Source: Syntrophaceae bacterium (GTDB lineage: Bacteria; Desulfobacterota; Syntrophia; Syntrophales; Smithellaceae). Taken from it: 51,523 nt of DNA. Positions 32,228-41,476 of the stretch are shown here, piece by piece (position 1 is the first letter of the stretch; each line of letters starts with the position of its first letter). The notes under the pieces were generated by a model. The model was given only the letters and a program-made list of their open reading frames with translations. It did not search any database and was not told where the DNA came from. Made by a program: the position numbers and the translations under genes. The DNA lies in assembly GCA_003142535.1 (NCBI GenBank), contig PLMQ01000030.1:2259-53781 (forward strand). Direction: 5' to 3'.

Positions 32228-33394
32228 ATGTTACATCAAACGATGATTAACAAATTAGTCATTCTCATTATGATTGTTACAGCGGTTTTGTTTTTGGCCT
32301 CCTGCGGACCTAAGGCACGCGTGGCAGAAAGTCAGTTGGATACCCCGGAACATCATATGTACACAGGTCTGCGGCTGCTCAACCAGGAAAAGTATGCTGA
32401 CGCCCAGAGGGAATTTGAGCTGGCCATTCAGCTCAAAGCCAAATATTCCAAAGCATATACAGGCATTGCTCTGGTCAATCTCGGCACAGGCAATTTTAAT
32501 GCGGCCTGGGAAAACCTCAACTTGGGCTTGAAATATGCTACTGCTGATGAGGAAAAGGTTTTTGTCAATGTCGGCAAGATTCGTTACTATACCCAAAGCA
32601 AGTCGGAAAAAAAGTGGCTTAAATTAGCCAAGGAACAATTTGATGAAGCTATCGCTCTGGACCCCAAATCTTCCGCCGCTTATTATTTCATGGGACTAGC
32701 CTATAAAGCAGGGTTGGAATTTAATTTAGCCGGACAGATGTTTACCAAAGTTCTGGAGCTAAAAACCGATTATCTGAGCGAGGCGGATGCCCAGTGGAAT
32801 CTGATGCAGAAAATTCAACGCGCCATGCCCGGAACAGTAACGGGAAAACAAATTGCGATTCTTGACAGCATTACCCGTGCTGATGCTGCGGCATTATTCA
32901 TGGAAGAATTAAAAATTGATGTGCTTTACAAAAAACGCACTCCAAAAACATTTGATACATCTTTCCGTGACCCGGAAAAAGCTAAGGCCAAACCACAGAA
33001 GCTTGCAGCAAAAGATATTGCCGATCATCCTTTAAGGGCTGATATCGAAGCAATTCTGGAAATCGGTGTGCGTGGCCTCGAGAACTATCCGGATGGAAAT
33101 TTCCATCCGGCGGACATAGTTACTCGTGCCGCTTACGCCATGATGCTGGAAGATATATTAATAAAGGTCAGCGGCGATTATGCCATGTCGACGAAATTCA
33201 TTGGTTCAACCTCTCCATTCCCTGATTTAAGATCTGAATTGCCTTATTTCAATGCCATCATGGTGGTTACGTCCCGCGGCATTATGGGAGCGAAGGATTT
33301 GACTACGGGTGAATTTGCACCGCTCAATCCGGTACCTGGTGTGGATGCTCTGCTGATCATCAAGAAGATTAAGGAAGAGCTGAAATTCAATTAA
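32228..33394 (+). CDS. TPR lipoprotein with S-layer-homology region
   Basis: 388 residues. Signal peptide with lipobox FLASC. Residues about 40-200 hold three to four TPR-like helical repeats (HHMYTGLRLLNQEKYADAQR, AAYYFMGLAYKAGLEFNLAG). The C-terminal part from about 215 reads ITRADAAALFMEEL, DIADHPLRADIEAILEIGVR, GLENYPDGNFHPADIVTRAA and FPDLRSELPYFNAIMVVTSR, matching SLH repeats. Probably an envelope protein with protein-protein and cell-wall contacts. Ribosome binding site GGAAGGAG. Confidence 0.75.
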   Translation: MLHQTMINKLVILIMIVTAVLFLASCGPKARVAESQLDTPEHHMYTGLRLLNQEKYADAQREFELAIQLKAKYSKAYTGIALVNLGTGNFNAAWENLNLGLKYATADEEKVFVNVGKIRYYTQSKSEKKWLKLAKEQFDEAIALDPKSSAAYYFMGLAYKAGLEFNLAGQMFTKVLELKTDYLSEADAQWNLMQKIQRAMPGTVTGKQIAILDSITRADAAALFMEELKIDVLYKKRTPKTFDTSFRDPEKAKAKPQKLAAKDIADHPLRADIEAILEIGVRGLENYPDGNFHPADIVTRAAYAMMLEDILIKVSGDYAMSTKFIGSTSPFPDLRSELPYFNAIMVVTSRGIMGAKDLTTGEFAPLNPVPGVDALLIIKKIKEELKFN

Positions 33395-33418
33395 TTTAAT
33401 TTCACATATGAATTAAAT

Positions 33419-33451
33419 ACAGGCGGGACAGTATTGTTCCGCCTGTATTTT
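33419..33451 (+). terminator. Rho-independent terminator
   Basis: ACAGGCGGGACA pairs with TGTTCCGCCTGT around GTAT and is followed by ATTTTGATT. Confidence 0.8.
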
Positions 33452-33627
33452 GATTAGTACTTGCTGAATAGTATATCAAGAAAATAGCGCAAAACACTGT
33501 ATGTTTATATTAAGACGGACAGGTTAGTATAAATATTTAAGAACGATAAGAAATAAAAGGCTTTGTATAAGACGCACACAACATATGGACTTTTTGGGAT
33601 GTCATCAAAACTGGAGTGTAAAGATAC

Positions 33628-36285
33628 ATGACTAAAAGAGAGTTAAGTAAATCGTTTGAACCGCAGGAAGCGGAGAAAAGGTTATACGAATACTGGCTTA
33701 AGAGAAATTTGTTTCATGCGCAGGATGAAAGTGAAGCCAAGGCTTTTTCCATTGTAATTCCACCCCCCAATGTAACAGGAATGTTGCACATGGGACATGC
33801 TTTAAATAATACTTTACAGGATGTAATAATCCGCTTCAAGAGAATGCAGGGTTACAACACTCTCTGGATGCCGGGAATGGATCATGCCGGCATTGCCACT
33901 CAGAATGTCGTGGAGCAGGAGTTGGCCAGAGAAGGAAAATCGCGCCATGATTTGGGACGCGAAAAATTTATTGCCCGTGTCTGGGAATGGAAAGAAAAAT
34001 ACGGTGGCGTCATTATCAATCAATTAAAAAGATTAGGCTGTTCCTGTGATTGGGACAGGGAGCGCTTTACAATGGACGAGGGCCTGTCTAAAGCGGTGCG
34101 CGAAGTCTTTGTCCGTCTTTATAATGAAGATATGATTTATCAGGGCGATTATATCGTCAACTGGTGCCCGCGCTGTCATACGGCCATTTCCGATCTGGAA
34201 GTGGAATTCAAGCAGGATCAAAGTTTTCTCTGGGATATTCGTTATCCTTTTGCTGATGGCAAGGGAGAAATAATTGTCGCCACAACCCGTCCCGAGACAA
34301 TGTTGGGCGATACGGCCGTTGCGGTTAATCCGAATGATGACCGATACACAGATGTAGTGGGCAAATATGTAATTCTTCCCTTAATGAATAAAAAGATTCC
34401 CATTATTGCCGATGATTATGTAACAGCCGATTTTGGTTCCGGTGCCGTAAAAATTACACCGGGTTCTGATCCCAATGATTTTGCCATCGCCCAGCGTCAT
34501 AATCTGGAAATTATCACGATTATTGACGGCCACGGTATCATCAATGAACAAGGTGGAGTCTATAAAGGACTGGATCGCTATGAAGCAAGGCAGAAAGTAA
34601 TTGCTGATCTGGAAAAGGGTAAGTATCTGGTTAAAACAGAGCCTTATATCCATAGCATTGGCCAGTGTTACCGCTGCAAGACGGATATCGAGCCGATGGT
34701 TTCCAAGCAGTGGTTTGTGAAAATAAAACCGCTAGCCAAGCAGGCCATTGCGGCAATTGTCAAGGGCAAAACAAAAATCGTCCCCGGTACCTGGGAGGCC
34801 ACTTATTTTGAATGGATGAATAATATCCGCGATTGGTGCATCTCCCGTCAGCTGTGGTGGGGACATCGTATTCCCGTCTGGTATTGTGCTGGCTGCAATA
34901 AAGTAATCGTTTCCACAACTGATCCCGATAAATGCCCGGATTGCGGCGGTACTAAACTGAGGCAGGACGAAGACGTTCTCGATACGTGGTTTAGTTCCGC
35001 GCTCTGGCCGTTTTCGACATTAGGTTGGCCGAAAAAAACAAAAGCGCTGAAAACATTTTATCCGACATCATTGCTTATTACCGGTTTCGACATTCTTTTC
35101 TTTTGGGTGGCCCGGATGATGATGATGGGAATCTATGTGATGAAAGAAGTCCCCTTTAAAGATGTTTACCTGCACGCGCTGGTGCGTGATGAAAAAGGGG
35201 AAAAAATGAGCAAGTCCAAGGGCAATAGCATTGATCCGCTGGTGATGATTGATAAATACGGTACGGACGCTTTCCGCTTTACCCTGACGGCGTATACGGC
35301 GCAGGGACGCGATGTGCGCATGTCCGAAGAAAGAATTGAAGGATACAAATTCTTTGTCAATAAAATATGGAACGCGGCCAAGCTGACATTGGTCAATCTG
35401 GAAGATTTCGACGAGAAAAGTGCGGTGATCGCGGAGGATTCGCTTCCCGATAAATGGATTAAAGCAAGACTCAACAGAGCTATCGAAGAAGTGACGGGCA
35501 GTCTGGATGAATACAGGTTCAATGATGCCGCCGCCGCCATTTACCGTTTTGTCTGGCATGAATTCTGCGACTGGTATCTGGAATTGAGCAAGCCCGCTTT
35601 CTATAGCAAGGTCAGTCCGGAGCAGCGGCGGGCGACACAACGCACTTTGCAAGATATATTCAAAACCATGTTACATCTTTTGCATCCCTTTATGCCTTTT
35701 GTCACTGAAGAACTCTGGCAGGTGTTAAACAGAAGCGATGAAAAATCGATTATGGTCAGTTCCTTCCCGGAAGCCAATAAGGAATGGGAGAATGCCTCCG
35801 CCGAAAAGGAGATGGAACTATTGATGGATATTATTACCAGCGTGCGTAATATCCGCGGAGAAATGCGGATACCGCCTTCGCAAAAATTACAAGTTATGAT
35901 TTCCGTTCCCGATAAAGAAATAAAAGGTATGGTCGATGCGGGAAAGGATTATCTGGTGAATCTGGCAAATCTGGAGACGTTGACTGCGGAGGTAGCTTTG
36001 GTAGAACCAAAAGGAGTGGCAACCGGAGTTATCGGCTCACTACTGGTTTTTGTCCCACTCGCCGGAATTGTAGATATTGCCGGGGAAAAGGCGCGCCTGC
36101 AAAAAGAGATTGTCAAAGTTAAGAAAGATTTGGAACAATGCTCGCGAAAGCTCTCCAATCAGGACTTTATGGAAAAAGCTGCCGCGGCCATCATCAAAAA
36201 GGAAGAAGAAAAATTAAAAGATTCTCAGGATCGCCACGCGGCGCTGGAGAGTGCTTTCAATAAGCTGAAAGATATTGAAGGTTAA
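33628..36285 (+). CDS. valS: Valyl-tRNA synthetase
   Basis: 885 residues, complete. HIGH motif HMGH at 54-57 in PPPNVTGMLHMGHALNNT, KMSKS at 526-530, and the editing domain (TTRPETMLGDTAVAV). A zinc-ribbon-like CAGCNKVIVSTTDPDKCPDC lies before VLDTWFSSALWPFSTLGWP. The C-terminal coiled coil (KARLQKEIVKVKKDLEQCSR) grips tRNA(Val). The ribosome binding site is modest (GGAG about 12 bases before ATG). Upstream, 33452-33627 contains no other gene; no tRNA-like or leader structure was recognised. Confidence 0.97.
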   Translation: MTKRELSKSFEPQEAEKRLYEYWLKRNLFHAQDESEAKAFSIVIPPPNVTGMLHMGHALNNTLQDVIIRFKRMQGYNTLWMPGMDHAGIATQNVVEQELAREGKSRHDLGREKFIARVWEWKEKYGGVIINQLKRLGCSCDWDRERFTMDEGLSKAVREVFVRLYNEDMIYQGDYIVNWCPRCHTAISDLEVEFKQDQSFLWDIRYPFADGKGEIIVATTRPETMLGDTAVAVNPNDDRYTDVVGKYVILPLMNKKIPIIADDYVTADFGSGAVKITPGSDPNDFAIAQRHNLEIITIIDGHGIINEQGGVYKGLDRYEARQKVIADLEKGKYLVKTEPYIHSIGQCYRCKTDIEPMVSKQWFVKIKPLAKQAIAAIVKGKTKIVPGTWEATYFEWMNNIRDWCISRQLWWGHRIPVWYCAGCNKVIVSTTDPDKCPDCGGTKLRQDEDVLDTWFSSALWPFSTLGWPKKTKALKTFYPTSLLITGFDILFFWVARMMMMGIYVMKEVPFKDVYLHALVRDEKGEKMSKSKGNSIDPLVMIDKYGTDAFRFTLTAYTAQGRDVRMSEERIEGYKFFVNKIWNAAKLTLVNLEDFDEKSAVIAEDSLPDKWIKARLNRAIEEVTGSLDEYRFNDAAAAIYRFVWHEFCDWYLELSKPAFYSKVSPEQRRATQRTLQDIFKTMLHLLHPFMPFVTEELWQVLNRSDEKSIMVSSFPEANKEWENASAEKEMELLMDIITSVRNIRGEMRIPPSQKLQVMISVPDKEIKGMVDAGKDYLVNLANLETLTAEVALVEPKGVATGVIGSLLVFVPLAGIVDIAGEKARLQKEIVKVKKDLEQCSRKLSNQDFMEKAAAAIIKKEEEKLKDSQDRHAALESAFNKLKDIEG

Positions 36286-36315
36286 TAAATTTGACTATCG
36301 TGAGACGGAAACACG

Positions 36316-37161
36316 ATGACACACGGATTGATTCCCAAACAAATCAGAAAAATTATTGAAGCGGCGTTGATCGAAGACATCGGCACCGGTGATATTACTA
36401 CAACCGCCATTGTCAGCCGAGATAAAATGGGCCAGGCTAAGGCTGTAGCTAAAGATGATTTCATTGTGGCCGGTATTGATATATTCCGGGACGTCTTCAT
36501 CTTTCTGGATGAAAGTATCCAGGTTAAATACCTGATTGGCGATGGTCAAAAAGCAAATAAAGGCAATACAATAGCGGAAGTTTCGGGGAACTTGTTTTAT
36601 ATTCTGCAGGCCGAGCGTGTCGCTCTCAATATATTCCAGCGCATGTGCGGGGTCGCCACTTTGACCTCTAAATATGTGGAAGCCGTCAAGGGATCAAAAG
36701 CAAAAATTATGGATACCCGCAAAACTCTGCCCGGCCTGAGGTTGCTCGATAAAATGGCTGTAGTTATCGGTAGCGGATTTAATCATCGGATGGGGCTCTA
36801 TGACGGTGTCCTGATTAAAGATAATCATATTGATGTAGCCGGTGGCATTACCGCTGCGGTAAATGCGCAAAAAACTCATTTAAAAAAAGCCATTAAAATA
36901 GAAGTCGAAACAAAGAATCTGCAGGAAGTTCAGGAAGCTCTGGACTGCGGCGTGGACATAATCATGCTGGATAACATGCCAATTGCTGCTATGAAAGAAG
37001 TCGTATCTTTCATAGCCGGTAGAGCGCTGGTGGAAGCATCCGGCAATGTCAGTCTGCAGAATGTTGCTGCAATTGCCGCGACCGGGGTGGATTTTATTTC
37101 TGTCGGTGAACTCACTCATTCCGCACGCGCTGCTGATATTTCTTTAAAAATTTCAACATGA
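36316..37161 (+). CDS. nadC: Nicotinate-nucleotide pyrophosphorylase (carboxylating)
   Basis: 281 residues, normal length. Converts quinolinate and PRPP to nicotinate mononucleotide, CO2 and PPi in de novo NAD synthesis. Seen: ALIEDIGTGDITTTAIV, ERVALNIFQRMCGVATLT, DTRKTLPGLRLLDKMAVVIG, NHRMGLYDGVLIKDNHI, IEVETKNLQE and DIIMLDNMP, all family signatures. Lies 30 bases after valS and is probably cotranscribed. Confidence 0.96.
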   Translation: MTHGLIPKQIRKIIEAALIEDIGTGDITTTAIVSRDKMGQAKAVAKDDFIVAGIDIFRDVFIFLDESIQVKYLIGDGQKANKGNTIAEVSGNLFYILQAERVALNIFQRMCGVATLTSKYVEAVKGSKAKIMDTRKTLPGLRLLDKMAVVIGSGFNHRMGLYDGVLIKDNHIDVAGGITAAVNAQKTHLKKAIKIEVETKNLQEVQEALDCGVDIIMLDNMPIAAMKEVVSFIAGRALVEASGNVSLQNVAAIAATGVDFISVGELTHSARAADISLKIST

Positions 37162-37251
37162 ATTATGCCGATAATATGTTTCACAATGGTTCAATCATCC
37201 GTCGTCCCCAAGCATGCGCCGGGGTTCCCTGCCAGACAGATGTTGATTGTT

Positions 37252-37554
37252 TTAAAATAATAAAGTTTGGTTCAATGTATAAGATTGAACCAGCAAAACT
37301 AGTATGGTGTCCCCGGAATTTCCTAATTTCCTAAGCGGGCGTATGCGGTCTTGCTCGCTTGTAATGCCCTCAATGCGGTTTGAAGAGACAGCGCTTTCTA
37401 TGAGCGCATGTTCACGCAATGTCTTTAGGCGCTGTGGCGACTGTTTGGCAAAAAGCTCCTGTCGGCCCTTCGCCTCGCCGAGATCTGCAAGATACCATGC
37501 AGCAACTTCAGGCATGGTCGCAGGTTGTGTCGCGAAAATGCGCAGGGTCATCAT
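37252..37554 (-). pseudogene. Fic-family protein remnant (N-terminal part)
   Basis: The frame encodes MPEVAAWYLADLGEAKGRQE, LKTLREHALIESAVSSNRIE and GITSEQDRIR before running into unrelated residues and a stop. SSNRIEG fits the (S/T)xxxE(G/N) inhibitory helix of Fic AMP-transferases, and EHALIESAVSSNRIEGI is characteristic of their N-terminal domain. The Fic core with its HPFxxGNG motif is absent, so this is a truncated remnant. Break point near 37330. Confidence 0.6.
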
Positions 37555-37739
37555 GGATAAACACTACAAATAATCATAAGCTTGATCTTTCCATTGTCTA
37601 TCTTTCTCATCCAACTCCCCGCAGGTGCTGACATTAATCAATCCTTACAACTCTCGCAGATCAACGAAACCCTGAAGCCTATGACGTTATTATACTAAAT
37701 GCATTAGAAGTATTCTTTAGCCGTCATATAACAGCCTGA

Positions 37740-38288
37740 TTATGGGTCCAGGCGAATTTCATACTCGTTGCTTCCGGACATGCGTGTTTCACCCGGCCTT
37801 CTTTTCTGCGCCTTAAGGGTATATCTCTTTCCTAAAGGCGAACCAGTATCGGTTTTCCCGACCGTCGCAACCCCGGCCTTTTCATCACTCTTTTTCACGG
37901 AAGACTCTTCCAGCGAATAAACTATGCGAAACAGCCCGCATCCCTTGGACTGCCGACCGCAATGAACTACTTTGCATGTGACCAACATCTTGTCGCTGAT
38001 CGTTTTGAGAAATTTATTAACCCGCTTCACTTCGTTCCTTTGCAGATCTGGACGCAATGCTGGCTCAAGGAAGAATACGGAACCAACACTCGCTTTCTCA
38101 CTATCCAATGTCTTGGCATTGGCAAAAATCTGCTGAAGTTTCTCAACACCATCCCCGGAAAGGGTTGACTTGGCAGCAGCCATCAGGGCAGCGAGATTAA
38201 CACTGCATTTCTCGCTAACAGCGAGGTTTGCGTCAGCCACCGCAGCAGTGAATACTAATATAATTGCCAGGACCAATATCTTTTTCAT
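37740..38288 (-). CDS. Hypothetical secreted protein
   Basis: 182 residues. Strong ribosome binding site (GGGAGG) and a clear Sec signal peptide (MKKILVLAIILVFTAAVADA). The mature part has several cysteines (CSVN, VTCKVVHCGRQSKGCGLFRI) that could form disulfides, and a polar C-terminus. Not recognised. It lies in a small island between nadC and birA together with the Fic remnant. Confidence 0.6.
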   Translation of the reverse strand: MKKILVLAIILVFTAAVADANLAVSEKCSVNLAALMAAAKSTLSGDGVEKLQQIFANAKTLDSEKASVGSVFFLEPALRPDLQRNEVKRVNKFLKTISDKMLVTCKVVHCGRQSKGCGLFRIVYSLEESSVKKSDEKAGVATVGKTDTGSPLGKRYTLKAQKRRPGETRMSGSNEYEIRLDP

Positions 38289-38303
38289 TCTTACCTCCCT
38301 TTG

Positions 38304-38331
38304 GGGTCAGACTTACTTTATTGACACTGTT
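38304..38331. other. Possible REP or IS-end remnant
   Basis: GGGGTCAGACTTACTTTATT then GACA, just upstream of the hypothetical secreted gene, resembles the GGGGTCAGAC-type boundary sequence I associate with REP/IS-derived elements. Single copy here; weak. Confidence 0.25.
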
Positions 38332-38373
38332 ACTATTTCGGAAACAATTGCAGTTCGCACCGCCATCAGAACT

Positions 38374-38431
38374 TGTCCATATTATGGACACATAAGCAGA
38401 ACATGTCCAAAAAATCACATATTGGGGACAT
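38374..38431. promoter_or_regulatory. Two operator-like TGTCC/GGACA palindromes
   Basis: TGTCCATA-T-TATGGACA (38374-38390) is a perfect palindrome. A second, wider ATGTCC...GGACAT pair lies at 38403-38431. Both are 85-140 bases upstream of the hypothetical secreted gene at 37740-38288. Confidence 0.4.
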
Positions 38432-38612
38432 TTCTATCATATCTTTTTGATAAGAACTTGCTTTCACTGGAAGTGAGTATAAGGTAGCCACGCTTGTACG
38501 TCAATGAAAAATGACCACAAAATGCTTTAGCAGGATGTTCCAAAAATATTCTGCAAAAACAACTTGAACAAATCAACAGAGAACTATAAATCTATAATAG
38601 TTGAGGCACAAT

Positions 38613-39404
38613 ATGGATTGGAATTTAGAAATACTGGAAAAAAGCCTAGCCGGTAAATTAATTGGCCATAAGGTATATTATTATCCGGAAATTGGTTCCA
38701 CCAATGATGAAGCTTATCGTTTGGGTGTGGATGGTGTCCCGGAAGGCTCGGTCGTAATTGCGGAGAGTCAAACCAAGGGAAAAGGCCGCAATGCCCGGAG
38801 TTGGTATTCTCCCGCCGGCTTGAACATTTATACATCCGTAATTTTACGTCCCCCAATAGCACCGTCTGCGGCGCCGCAAATATCACTTGTGGCGGGTGTT
38901 GCGGTAGCTGAACAGCTGGAGCGATACTGTGCAGGAAGAGTTAAACTGAAATGGCCTAACGATATTCTCCTCACAGGTAAAAAAGTATGCGGGATTCTGG
39001 CGGAAATGAAGACGGCCGCAGATTCAATTGACTTTGTCATTATCGGCATCGGCTTGAACGTCAATATGCAGCTCCATCAATTTCCAGTGGAAATTCAGAC
39101 AATAGCCACGTCCCTGCGGGAAGTTATAGGATATGAAATACCACGGCAGGAGCTGATAATCGGTATTTATGAAAATATGACAAAATGGTATAAGCAATTT
39201 CTGGAAGACGGCTTTGAGCCTATCCGCAAAAAATGGCTGGAGTATTCAGCAATGGCCGGTCAAAGAGTACAGGTTGTTTTTAGAGATAAAAAAATATGCG
39301 GCGAGGCTTTAGGCATTGATGAACAAGGTTCGTTAATTTTGCTGGATAAAAACGGGAAAACGATTAAAGTATCGGCGGGCGATGCGACAATTTTAAAGGA
39401 GTGA
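38613..39404 (+). CDS. birA: Biotin--[acetyl-CoA-carboxylase] ligase, no DNA-binding domain
   Basis: 263 residues. Attaches biotin to carrier domains, which the carboxylase system at 19-21 kb would need. Biotin-binding [37 protein letters not shown] and GIGLNVNM are visible. The N-terminal helix-turn-helix of E. coli BirA is missing, so it is a ligase only, not the bio repressor. ATG 38613 is preferred over an in-frame TTG at 38601. coaX follows five bases after the stop. Confidence 0.93.
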   Translation: MDWNLEILEKSLAGKLIGHKVYYYPEIGSTNDEAYRLGVDGVPEGSVVIAESQTKGKGRNARSWYSPAGLNIYTSVILRPPIAPSAAPQISLVAGVAVAEQLERYCAGRVKLKWPNDILLTGKKVCGILAEMKTAADSIDFVIIGIGLNVNMQLHQFPVEIQTIATSLREVIGYEIPRQELIIGIYENMTKWYKQFLEDGFEPIRKKWLEYSAMAGQRVQVVFRDKKICGEALGIDEQGSLILLDKNGKTIKVSAGDATILKE

Positions 39405-39409
39405 TAGGT

Positions 39410-40192
39410 ATGTTATTAGTAATTGATGTCGGCAACACCAATACGGTTTTGGGTTTGTATGATGGCGATAAACTGGTGCATGACTGGCGCATTCGCACGG
39501 AGATTGACCATACCATTGATGAATATGGTGTGCTTATTTTAAATCTGTATCAATCCAGCCGCATGAAAATTAATGAGATCAAATCGGTCTCGGCAATTAT
39601 TATTTCCTGTGTTGTCCCTCCCATGCTTAATATTCTGGAGCCGCTTTGCGTTAAGTACTTTAATTTAAAACCGTTGATTGTCGGACCGGGGATTAAAACG
39701 GGGATGCCAATATTTTATGACAATCCTAAGGAGGTAGGTGCCGATAGAATTGTCAATGCCGTCGCCGCTTATGATAAATATAAGCAGGATTCCATTATCG
39801 TTGATTTTGGAACGGCAACCACCTTTGATTATGTTTCCCAAAAAGGTGAATACATGGGTGGCTGTATTGCTCCGGGAATAGTGATTTCCAGTGAAGCCCT
39901 TTTTGAGAGAGCAGCAAAGCTGCCGCGTGTCGAATTCAGCAGACCGAAAACAGTTATCACCAAAGATACCGTGAGCGCGATTCAAGCAGGCATTATGTTT
40001 GGTTATGCGGGTCTGGTGGACGGTATTGTGGAACGAATGAAAGCGGAAGTGAAATCCCAACCGCTGGTTATTGCTACGGGAGGCTTAGCGCGAATAGTGG
40101 CGCCGGAGACGAAGAGTATCGATAAGATTGAAGAGATGCTGACTCTGGAAGGTTTGCGCATAATTTACAATTTGAATACAAAATCATGTTAA
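39410..40192 (+). CDS. coaX: Type III pantothenate kinase
   Basis: 260 residues from ATG 39410, with AAAGGAG eight bases upstream. ASKHA-fold kinase, first step of CoA synthesis: [66 protein letters not shown] and ATGGLA. birA-coaX is a common pairing; here coaE overlaps the 3' end by 7 bases, so two CoA steps are coupled. Confidence 0.96.
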   Translation: MLLVIDVGNTNTVLGLYDGDKLVHDWRIRTEIDHTIDEYGVLILNLYQSSRMKINEIKSVSAIIISCVVPPMLNILEPLCVKYFNLKPLIVGPGIKTGMPIFYDNPKEVGADRIVNAVAAYDKYKQDSIIVDFGTATTFDYVSQKGEYMGGCIAPGIVISSEALFERAAKLPRVEFSRPKTVITKDTVSAIQAGIMFGYAGLVDGIVERMKAEVKSQPLVIATGGLARIVAPETKSIDKIEEMLTLEGLRIIYNLNTKSC

Positions 40193-40821
40193 ATGTAGGA
40201 TTGACAGGTGGTATAGCCTGCGGGAAAACAACTGTGGCGCAGATGTTCGTTCGCCACGGGGCTTGCCTGATTGATTTGGATAAACTGGCGCAAGCTATTG
40301 TAGCGCCCCAACTTCCCGCGTGGCAGGAAATTGTCGAATTATTCGGCAACAACATCCTTTTGGTTGACGGCAGTATTAACCGCAACAAATTGGCCAAAAT
40401 TGTTTTTACTGATAAAGAAAAATTAAAAAAACTCAACAACATTGTCCATCCGCGTGTGCTCGGTGAATGGTCAAAAAGTCTGGGAGATATTGAGAAAAAA
40501 AATAAAAAGGCTATCGTGATTTCCGAAGTTCCTCTGCTGTTTGAGGCAAATCTACAAAATATGGTAGATTTATCTATTCTCGTTGTAATTTCACCGGAGG
40601 AGCAGATTAACCGGTTGATGACGCGCAACGGCCTAACGGAGGAGGAAGCGAAAAAAAGATTGGAAAGCCAGCTGCCGATTGAAGAAAAAATTAAAATGGC
40701 CGACATTGTCATTGAAAACAGAGGCGCGCCGGCAGAGACGGAGAAAATAGTGGCGAAGGTTTGGAAAGAACTCTTAATCCGTGAGGAAAATAAAAGGAAA
40801 AATTATTTTGGAGGGAAATAA
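40186..40821 (+). CDS. coaE: Dephospho-CoA kinase
   Basis: 211 residues. Last step of CoA synthesis. P-loop [56 protein letters not shown] and [20 protein letters not shown] are all family motifs. Starts inside the coaX gene and its last base overlaps the carbonic anhydrase ATG (40821), indicating translational coupling through four genes. Confidence 0.96.
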   Translation: MLNVGLTGGIACGKTTVAQMFVRHGACLIDLDKLAQAIVAPQLPAWQEIVELFGNNILLVDGSINRNKLAKIVFTDKEKLKKLNNIVHPRVLGEWSKSLGDIEKKNKKAIVISEVPLLFEANLQNMVDLSILVVISPEEQINRLMTRNGLTEEEAKKRLESQLPIEEKIKMADIVIENRGAPAETEKIVAKVWKELLIREENKRKNYFGGK

Positions 40822-41438
40822 TGATTGGAAAGAATGTGGTTACTGATTTTTGCGCGATGGCTTCCGAGCCAGTAATTGACCCCACTTGCTATATTCACCC
40901 CCTGGCGGCGGTTATCGGCAATGCTATTCTTGGTAAAAATATCATGGTGTCGCCGGGGGCTTCTGTACGCGGCGATGAAGGTCAACCTCTGTTTATCGGC
41001 GATGATTCCAATGTACAGGATGGCGTCGTAATCCACGCCCTCGAGACAGAAATGAATGGTAACCCTGTAGAAAAAAATATGATGGATGTCAACGGAAAGA
41101 AATACGCAGTCTATGTCGGCAGCCGCGTATCGCTGGCTCATCAGGTGCAGATTCACGGCCCGGCGGTTGTTCTGGATAATACTTTTGTCGGAATGAAATC
41201 GCTGGTGTTTCGGTCTTATGTGGGACGCAATTGTGTTTTAGAGCCCGCAGTAGTCCTTATGGGTGTCAAGGTTGCCGATGGCCGTTACGTGCCTGCCGGA
41301 TCGGTTATTAAAACACAGGCCGATGCGGATAGTCTGCCTGTCGTCACTGAAAACTATCCAATGAAAGATTTGAATAAGGGTGTTGTCCACGTTAATATTA
41401 ATCTGGCGCGAGGTTATTTGGCCGCGGAGAAAAAATAG
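40821..41438 (+). CDS. cam: Gamma-class carbonic anhydrase (Cam subclass)
   Basis: 205 residues, left-handed beta-helix hexapeptide protein with a C-terminal helix. Hydrates CO2 reversibly. It resembles Methanosarcina thermophila Cam rather than the shorter CamH group: SPGASVRGDEGQPLFIGDDS, NVQDGVVIHALE and SLAHQVQIHGPA. Metal ligands are His72, His107 and His112; the Cam-specific residues Arg50, Glu53 and Glu75 are present with the same spacing. No signal peptide, so cytoplasmic. It could supply or remove bicarbonate for the carboxylase/decarboxylase chemistry of the cell. AGGAAAA/GGAGGG upstream. Confidence 0.9.
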   Translation: MIGKNVVTDFCAMASEPVIDPTCYIHPLAAVIGNAILGKNIMVSPGASVRGDEGQPLFIGDDSNVQDGVVIHALETEMNGNPVEKNMMDVNGKKYAVYVGSRVSLAHQVQIHGPAVVLDNTFVGMKSLVFRSYVGRNCVLEPAVVLMGVKVADGRYVPAGSVIKTQADADSLPVVTENYPMKDLNKGVVHVNINLARGYLAAEKK

Positions 41439-41476
41439 TCGGCTTGTGTATTTCGCGTGAATCAGAATTGCAATAT

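Noticed and set aside
33452-33627. T-box or other tRNA-sensing leader before valS
   Set aside because: No T-box bulge sequence or terminator/antiterminator pair is seen; the terminator at 33419 belongs to the upstream gene.
38170-38487. 105-codon plus-strand frame upstream of birA
   Set aside because: Antisense to the signal peptide of the secreted gene and crossing palindromes; no ribosome binding site or motif.
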